Origin: a virus
Virus record (IMG/VR): IMGVR_UViG_3300019487_000088
Location: 1-26,843 of that record
DNA length: 26,843 nt
Strand: one strand, 5' to 3'
The position numbers were made by a program, and so were the translations under genes. This document shows positions 22,043 to 26,843 of this stretch, one piece after another. How positions within the stretch are numbered: position 1 is the first letter of the stretch; each line of letters opens with the position of its first letter. Below the pieces are notes generated by a model. The model worked only from the letters and a program-made list of their open reading frames with translations, was not told where the DNA came from and did no database searches.

Positions 22043-22054
22043 CAGGAGACGACG

Positions 22055-22465
22055 ATGGGACACTTTGACCTTGACGCTGCCCGCGCGGGCCGCGCGGCCC
22101 GCCGTGAGGCCTCCGGCGAACGGCACTCCTTCACCTTCCAAGGCCGAAAGTGGGCGCTCCCGGCGGAGCTGCCCGCCAGCTTCCTCATCGACATCGCCGC
22201 GCTCACAAAGGGCGAGCTGGAGCGGCTGAAGCCTTTGTTGGCCAGCGTGCTCGGCGACCAGCTCGACGACTTCTTGGACCTTGAGGGCTCCGCCGATGAC
22301 CTCCTCGAGCTGATGTGGGCGCTGCCTGACCTCTACGAGTTGTCGATGGGGGAAGCATCAGCCTCGGCCGCCTTCTCACGCAGCAGTGGGAGGACGTCGA
22401 GGCCGACTTCGCCCGCTTTTACCGCATCGACCTTCCCGCGGCCGTCTGGGGATCCCATCCCCTAA
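22055..22465 (+). CDS. Tail assembly chaperone, short form
   Basis: 136 residues with AGGAG ten bases before the ATG. Opens MGHFDLDAARAGRAARREAS, then FTFQGRKWALPAELPASFLI and a helical domain (ERLKPLLASVLGDQLDDFLD). It corresponds to lambda gpG, which binds the tape measure before tube assembly. The last ~36 residues after a GGGGGAA sequence (22348-22354) are Ser/Arg/Pro-rich and unlike a folded domain, as expected if the functional second part lies in the -1 frame. Confidence 0.8.
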   Translation: MGHFDLDAARAGRAARREASGERHSFTFQGRKWALPAELPASFLIDIAALTKGELERLKPLLASVLGDQLDDFLDLEGSADDLLELMWALPDLYELSMGEASASAAFSRSSGRTSRPTSPAFTASTFPRPSGDPIP

Positions 22466-22551
22466 GCGCACGCCGCCTTGGTGTCCTGCTGTCCCGGCTG
22501 CCGCCGGAATCCATGACCGTCCTGTCGACCCTGCCGCCGGAGAGGGGGTGA
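22055..22551 (+). CDS. Tail assembly chaperone, long form by -1 frameshift (gpGT-like)
   Basis: About 165 residues: 100 from the short-form frame, then a -1 shift at GGGGGAA (22348-22354) and 65 more ending at the TGA at 22549. The -1 frame is closed by a TGA at 22327-22329 and has no plausible start before the shift. It encodes a well-formed chaperone domain (ISLGRLLTQQWEDVEADFAR, FYRIDLPAAVWG, LSARRLGVLLSRLPPES) typical of the T-part of actinophage chaperones. Such a shift is conserved in long-tailed phages. The exact slip base is inferred. Confidence 0.75.
22348..22354 (+). promoter_or_regulatory. Slippery sequence for -1 frameshift
   Basis: GGGGGAA read as G GGG GAA in the short-form frame. 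The Gly-tRNA can re-pair perfectly with GGG one base back. The -1 frame is open from 22330 to 22551. No other run of this type lies in the permitted interval. Confidence 0.6.
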
Positions 22552-22567
22552 CCTCATCGCTCAGTCC

Positions 22568-24709
22568 TTGCGTGTACTGGTCACCGGCGACGGCCGTGAG
22601 CTCCGCGAGGTATTGCGGCAAGGCGACCGTGACTTGCGCGGCTTCGGGACCGTGTCGACCAACATCGGCAACCGCTTCCGGATCGGGTTCGGGACCGCGA
22701 TCAAGGCCGGAGCCGCGGCGGCCGCAGGCGGCATCGCCCTGGCGATAGCGGGAGTCCCCAAGCTCCTCAACGCTGCCGCGCGGTTGGAGTCGATGGGACG
22801 CAAGTCCGCGACCGTGTTCGGCGACCAGTTGCCCGTCGTCCAACGCTGGGCCCGCGAGGCCGCCGCCGGCATGGGCTTGACCGCCCGACAGGCGACCGGT
22901 CTGGCAGCCAACTTCGCGGACCTCCTCGTGCCCATGGGCTTCGCCAGGTCCGAAGCCGCGAAGATGGCCACCGACGTCGTCGGCCTATCCGGCGCCCTGG
23001 CCGAGTGGTCCGGCGGCCAGCGGAGTGCCGCCGAGGTCGCCGAGATCCTGTCCGCCGCCATGTTGGGCGAACGCGACGCCCTCCAAGGCCTCGGCATCTC
23101 CATCTCCCAAGCCGAGGTCGACGCCCGGATCCTCGCCAACGCGCAGAAAGGGTTGACGTTCGCGACCGAGGAGCAGGCCGCCGCGTTCGCCACCCAGCAG
23201 ATCATCTTCGAGAAGTCCAAAGACGCCCAGACCGCCTACGCGAACTCCACCGACGACCTCGCGTCGCGGCAGGCCAAGCTGACCGCCTGGCTTCAAGGCC
23301 TCAAGGAGGCCGCGGTCGGCGTCGCGATCCCCGCCCTCGTCGCGGTGGGGGACGCCGCCGTCGGACTGGGCCAGAGGCTCTCGGCGAGCGTGGAGCGGCT
23401 CAACCTCGGCCCCATCGGCCAGGTCATGGTCGCGCAGATCCGTGACTCGTTCGCTGAAGGCGACTGGACAGGAGTCGCGAGCGCGATCGGCGCCGGGCTG
23501 AGAGTCGCGCTCGGCCGTGTCGCCGGGCTTGGCACCGATCTCACCGCCCGTTTCGAGGCCTGGCTTGCCGAGACTGACTGGACCCGCGTCGGCGCGGCGG
23601 CCGGGACCGGCATCGCCAATGGCCTCAGCGCCATCGTCAGCATGGCTGACACGCTGGCTGACGCGTTCGGCCGCTGGATCGACTCGGTGGATTGGGCCAG
23701 CGTCGGCCTACGGCTGGGGTTGGCCGCTCCCAAGCTCGTGTTCGGCCTGGTGGTCGGGCTGCTCAACTTCGATGTGACCGAGTTGTTCGGGTTCATCGCC
23801 GAACACTGGAAAGAAGTCCTGATCGCGGGCCTGATCGTCGCGTTCGCGCCCGGCAGGCTGCTCGGCGCGGTTGCGGGGATCATCGGGAGGATTCCCTTCG
23901 TCGGCCCGGTCATCGCCAAAGGCCTGGTGTGGTTCAACGAGATCGGCCACAAGTTCCTCGGCTTCCTCGCCGACTTCGTCCTCGGTCCCTTCGGGCGCAA
24001 GCTGGGAGGCGAGGGACTGGCCCAGGTGCTGTCCCACCTCGGCCAGTTCTTCACCGGGCTACGCAGCCGAGGCGTGGCCGGGATGCGCTCGTTTGGGGAC
24101 GACATCGCGCTGCGCCTGTCGAGCGCGATGGAGTTCCTCGGCGCGGTGATCAACCGGATGATCACGATCCCCGCGCGCGCGATGGGACGAGGGGTCGAGT
24201 ACGTGTTCCGCCCGTGGATCGACGCGGTCGGTCAGATGGTCCGCATCGGCGGTGACCTGATCGGCGGCCTGCTGCGCGGCCTCGAAGGGCGGGTCGGGTC
24301 GATCCTGTCCGCGGCCAGGCGGATCGCCGATCAGGTCACCTCGACGATCCGCCGGGCGTTGGACATCCGCTCACCCTCCGGGGTAGGCGAGGACATCACC
24401 CTACGGTTCGGCGACGGGTTGGTCCTCGGCCTGGAGCGGGCCGAGGCCGCGGTGGCGGCCGCCTCGGCACGGCTGGCCGGCACCGTCGTCGCTGGCGCGC
24501 AGCCGCTTGCGGGCTCTGCCCCAGCGGCCGCGCCGGGAACGCTGGCCGCCAGCGCGGCCGCCGGCAACAGCCGCGTGGTCGAGCTGCTCGCCCGCCTGGT
24601 CGACCTGTTAGAGCGCCGCGGCGCGGGTGCTGCGATCACGGTCAACGACCAGTCCGGCTCCCCGGTGGACACCGCCCGCGCCGTGGCGCTTGCTCTTAGG
24701 ACCCTGTAG
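22568..24709 (+). CDS. Tape measure protein
   Basis: 713 residues from the TTG at 22568. The frame also contains ATC at 22556, which would give an opening x-A-Q-S-L-R-V-L and lies five bases after AGGGGGTG; the true start is uncertain. The sequence shows RVLVTGDGRELREVLRQGDR, a hydrophobic N-terminal region (AAAAAGGIALAIAGVP), a minor-tail-like domain with AEVAEILSAAMLGERDALQG and ISISQAEVDARI, and hydrophobic segments about 405-455 (VLIAGLIVAFAPGRLLGAVA). The C-terminal end ALDIRSPSGVGEDI is typical of tape measures. At roughly 1.5 angstrom per residue this predicts a tail near 105 nm. Confidence 0.9.
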   Translation: MRVLVTGDGRELREVLRQGDRDLRGFGTVSTNIGNRFRIGFGTAIKAGAAAAAGGIALAIAGVPKLLNAAARLESMGRKSATVFGDQLPVVQRWAREAAAGMGLTARQATGLAANFADLLVPMGFARSEAAKMATDVVGLSGALAEWSGGQRSAAEVAEILSAAMLGERDALQGLGISISQAEVDARILANAQKGLTFATEEQAAAFATQQIIFEKSKDAQTAYANSTDDLASRQAKLTAWLQGLKEAAVGVAIPALVAVGDAAVGLGQRLSASVERLNLGPIGQVMVAQIRDSFAEGDWTGVASAIGAGLRVALGRVAGLGTDLTARFEAWLAETDWTRVGAAAGTGIANGLSAIVSMADTLADAFGRWIDSVDWASVGLRLGLAAPKLVFGLVVGLLNFDVTELFGFIAEHWKEVLIAGLIVAFAPGRLLGAVAGIIGRIPFVGPVIAKGLVWFNEIGHKFLGFLADFVLGPFGRKLGGEGLAQVLSHLGQFFTGLRSRGVAGMRSFGDDIALRLSSAMEFLGAVINRMITIPARAMGRGVEYVFRPWIDAVGQMVRIGGDLIGGLLRGLEGRVGSILSAARRIADQVTSTIRRALDIRSPSGVGEDITLRFGDGLVLGLERAEAAVAAASARLAGTVVAGAQPLAGSAPAAAPGTLAASAAAGNSRVVELLARLVDLLERRGAGAAITVNDQSGSPVDTARAVALALRTL

Positions 24710-24711
24710 CC

Positions 24712-25596
24712 ATGGCGCTTGGGCTGCTGGATTACCAGCTTGATTACCGCGGGTTCCGGATCGGTGCGGACACGCCCTACGAGGTCGTCTCGCACGAGGG
24801 GCTGCTCGGGTTCGAGGTCCGCTCCGCCGACGAGGACCTGCCGCGGGGGGACGGCGCGGTCCGCGGCCGCGACCTGGTCGCCGCCCGCCAGTGCGGCATC
24901 GACGTCGAGGTCGTCGGCTCCGAGGCCGAGGTCGAGAGCCTGCTGGCGGCGTTGCGCGACGCGTTCGACCCGTCCGAGACGCTCGACTCCGATCTGGTGT
25001 TCAAGCTGCCCGGCCAGGTCGAGCAGCTGATCCGCGCCCGGCCGACCCAGCTGCGCGACCGCCGCGACTGGAAGGGGCTGCTGCTACGCACCCAGCCGAT
25101 CACCATGCGCGCGGCCGACCCACGGATCTACAGCTCGGACGTGCGTCAGCTGATCGTGCCGATCTACTCCGCGGCCGGCGGCGGCATCGACTACCCGGTC
25201 GGCGACTACCCGATCGACTGGACCGCCTCCGCCTCAGGCGAGGTCGTGGCGACCAACGCAGGGAAGGCTCGGGCGTACCCGCTGATCCGCTGGTACGGCC
25301 CCGTGACCGGCACCGCTACCGGGGTGAAGCTGACCAACCTGACCAACGGCGAGGTTATCGACATCCAGACCACGGTCAGCGCCGGGCAGATCCTGACCGC
25401 GGACATCGAGGCCTACGTCACCGGCGCCGCGCGGCGGGTGATCGCCCTGTCCGGCGCCTCCCGCTACGGATCCTGGCAGTTCCCGCACACCGCCTGGAGC
25501 CTCAGCCCAGGCGACAACGTGGTCCGCTTCGAGCTGACCGGCACCTCCGTCAACGTTCAAGCGCTGCTGACCTGGCGCGACACCTGGCGAGCCTAG
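24712..25596 (+). CDS. Distal tail protein (Dit-like)
   Basis: 294 residues, two bases after the tape measure stop. N-terminal half resembles the siphovirus Dit/phage_tail family: LDYQLDYRGFRIGADTPYEV, LVAARQCGIDVEVVGSEAEV and DLVFKLPGQVEQLIRARPTQ. The C-terminal half is an all-beta galectin-like domain (ARAYPLIRWYGPVTGTATGV, LSPGDNVVRFELTG). It forms the hexameric ring that ends the tail tube and anchors the baseplate. Confidence 0.8.
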   Translation: MALGLLDYQLDYRGFRIGADTPYEVVSHEGLLGFEVRSADEDLPRGDGAVRGRDLVAARQCGIDVEVVGSEAEVESLLAALRDAFDPSETLDSDLVFKLPGQVEQLIRARPTQLRDRRDWKGLLLRTQPITMRAADPRIYSSDVRQLIVPIYSAAGGGIDYPVGDYPIDWTASASGEVVATNAGKARAYPLIRWYGPVTGTATGVKLTNLTNGEVIDIQTTVSAGQILTADIEAYVTGAARRVIALSGASRYGSWQFPHTAWSLSPGDNVVRFELTGTSVNVQALLTWRDTWRA

Positions 25597-25604
25597 GAGC
25601 CCCC

Positions 25605-26576
25605 ATGCCCACCACCACCTACGTCACCAGCACCTTCGCGGCCCGCAACATCGGCGCGCGCACCGACGGCGCCGGCGCCGCGGTCGCCGACCTGGCCGCC
25701 GAAGAGGACCGGCTGATCAACGCCATCCTGTCCGAGGGCAAGCTGGAGGCCAACGCGTTTCAGGTCCGCGCGCAGGCCATACCGGACATGACCGTGCGGG
25801 TCGGCTCCGGCGCCGCCAAGGTCGATCACTATGTGGTCGCCGGCGACGTCGCCGGGCAAGAGCCCTACCTCGTCCGCCTCGACGTCTCCGTGCAGAACCT
25901 GACGATCGAGGCGTCCGACGCCTCCCAAACCCGCACTGATGAGATCTGGCTGGTGGTGCGGGACAACGCCTACGACGCGTCCGCCCGCGCGCTGCCCCAA
26001 CTGGCCGTGCGCAAGGGCGACCTGGGCGGCGCCAACCCCGGCCCCGACTCCGCCTGGAAAGCAGCCGCGCTGCTGGCCCGGATCACCGTCGCCGCGGGCG
26101 TCACCACGATCCAGACCGCCGCGATCTCTGACCAGCGCGCCACCGCCGCCCTGCTGTCCAGCCTGACCGTGCCCGCGGGCACCACACAAAGCGCGGTCAT
26201 CGCGACGGAGGAGAGCAGGGCGAACACCGCCTACGGCGACCTAGCCACGGTCGGTCCGACCGTCACGGTCACGGTGCCCGCCTCCGGGCGGGTGCGGGTG
26301 ACCGTGGGATGCAAGATCAAGTTCTCGACCGGCAACGACAAGTACGGCTACATGAGCTTCGCGATCTCCGGCGCCAACACAGCGGGCGCCTCCGAAACCC
26401 GAGCGCTCATCCTCGAGTCGACCATCGCGGAGTCCCCCGCGGCCGCGAGCCGCGTGTTCGTCCTCACCGGGCTGGCCCCGGGCGCGACGACCTTCACGGC
26501 CAAGTACGCCACCGCCGACGGCGTCGTCCTCATCCGCTTCTCCGACCGCGAGATCGCCGTCGACACGCTCCCATGA
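25605..26576 (+). CDS. Baseplate or tail fibre-like structural protein
   Basis: 323 residues from the ATG at 25605. The N-terminal ~190 residues include FQVRAQAIPDMTVRVGSGAA and YLVRLDVSVQNLTI, a pattern shared by baseplate upper/receptor-binding-associated phage proteins. The C-terminal ~120 residues are beta-rich (TVTVTVPASGRVRVTVGCKI, FTAKYATADGVVLIRFSDRE), a likely jelly-roll-type head that may contact the host or glycans. The host-binding role is inferred from position after Dit. Ends in an ATGA overlap with the next gene. Confidence 0.6.
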   Translation: MPTTTYVTSTFAARNIGARTDGAGAAVADLAAEEDRLINAILSEGKLEANAFQVRAQAIPDMTVRVGSGAAKVDHYVVAGDVAGQEPYLVRLDVSVQNLTIEASDASQTRTDEIWLVVRDNAYDASARALPQLAVRKGDLGGANPGPDSAWKAAALLARITVAAGVTTIQTAAISDQRATAALLSSLTVPAGTTQSAVIATEESRANTAYGDLATVGPTVTVTVPASGRVRVTVGCKIKFSTGNDKYGYMSFAISGANTAGASETRALILESTIAESPAAASRVFVLTGLAPGATTFTAKYATADGVVLIRFSDREIAVDTLP

Positions 26577-26843
26577 GCGCCCCTTACGAGCTGGTCCTCG
26601 TCGCGCGGACGCCCCAACAGCTCACTGGGCCGACGCTGGTCGAGATCAGCCATCTCACGCCCACGAACGTGTCGTGGACCGACGAGCTCAACCGGCCCTC
26701 GAGCGCGTCGTGCGGGGTCAACCTGCGCACGCTCAACGACGATGTCAAGACGCGGCTGGCCAACCTGCGCGCGAGCCCGTGCGAGCTGTGGCTCTACCGC
26801 GGCACGGTCCGCCGCTTCGCCGGCCCGGTCCAAGGCGGCCAGA
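26573..26843 (+). CDS. Minor tail protein, Gp37-like (truncated by window end)
   Basis: The first 90 residues of a gene cut by the right edge. Visible sequence YELVLVARTPQQLTGPTLVE, then NVSWTDELNRPSSASCGVNL and CELWLYRGTVRRFAGPVQGG matches the opening beta region of the ReqiPepy6 Gp37-like minor tail proteins found after Dit in actinophages. It probably belongs to the tail tip. Length and remaining domains are unknown. Confidence 0.65.
   Translation, partial: MSAPYELVLVARTPQQLTGPTLVEISHLTPTNVSWTDELNRPSSASCGVNLRTLNDDVKTRLANLRASPCELWLYRGTVRRFAGPVQGGQ

Noticed and set aside
24891-25604. Upstream extension of the 25605-26576 gene
   Set aside because: The extension is an Arg/Pro-rich shadow of the Dit gene. 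The ATG at 25605 follows the Dit stop with an AGGAG nearby.
1-26843. CRISPR arrays, tRNA genes or insertion sequences
   Set aside because: Reading by eye showed no regularly spaced repeats, no cloverleaf with CCA-type end and no transposase motifs. A tRNA search program would be needed to exclude tRNAs fully.

Overview
The window is part of a temperate, siphovirus-like bacteriophage genome (a free phage or a prophage segment) from a GC-rich actinobacterium. Evidence for this includes very high GC, frequent GTG starts, a small regulator almost identical in its core to actinobacterial BldC, and a phiC31 Gp3-like recombination directionality factor. The host cannot be fixed to genus. Neither end of the phage is in view: integrase, lysis genes and the distal tail tip lie outside the window.

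Left region (about 1-1464): a genetic switch. A minus-strand XRE-type repressor gene (286-774) faces a plus-strand Cro-like gene (908-1135) across 133 bases. That gap holds repeated GTAYYGCGC elements and a probable leaderless rightward promoter. An excisionase-like HTH protein follows.

Early and replication region (1461-11638): about 20 tightly packed plus-strand genes, most overlapping by 1-4 bases. Recognisable members are a ParB/DUF3102-like DNA-binding protein, a Cas4/RecB-like PD-(D/E)XK nuclease, the Gp3-like RDF with an extra C-terminal module, a MerR-like and a BldC-like regulator, and a RuvC-like resolvase. A protein ending in a J-domain, a Gp37/Gp68 (DUF5131) protein of lower GC, a replication initiator and a G39P-like helicase loader complete the set. 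The initiator gene carries a cluster of GTTC-N4-GAAC dyads, which is the best candidate for the phage replication origin.

Late region (11672-26843): a near-consensus promoter overlapped by a perfect inverted repeat precedes an HNH endonuclease gene. Next come the terminase small and large subunits, a small membrane protein, portal, prohead protease and HK97-fold major capsid protein. These are followed by head-tail connector genes, tail tube, a gp10-like tail completion protein and tail assembly chaperones with a probable -1 frameshift. The right end holds the tape measure, distal tail protein, a baseplate or fibre-like protein and the start of a Gp37-like minor tail protein.

The observations most worth follow-up are the iteron-like origin inside the initiator gene, the RDF fused to a single-strand-annealing-protein-like tail beside the exonuclease, the phage BldC homologue, the CTG start that restores a full-length head-tail connector, and the dyad over the late promoter.
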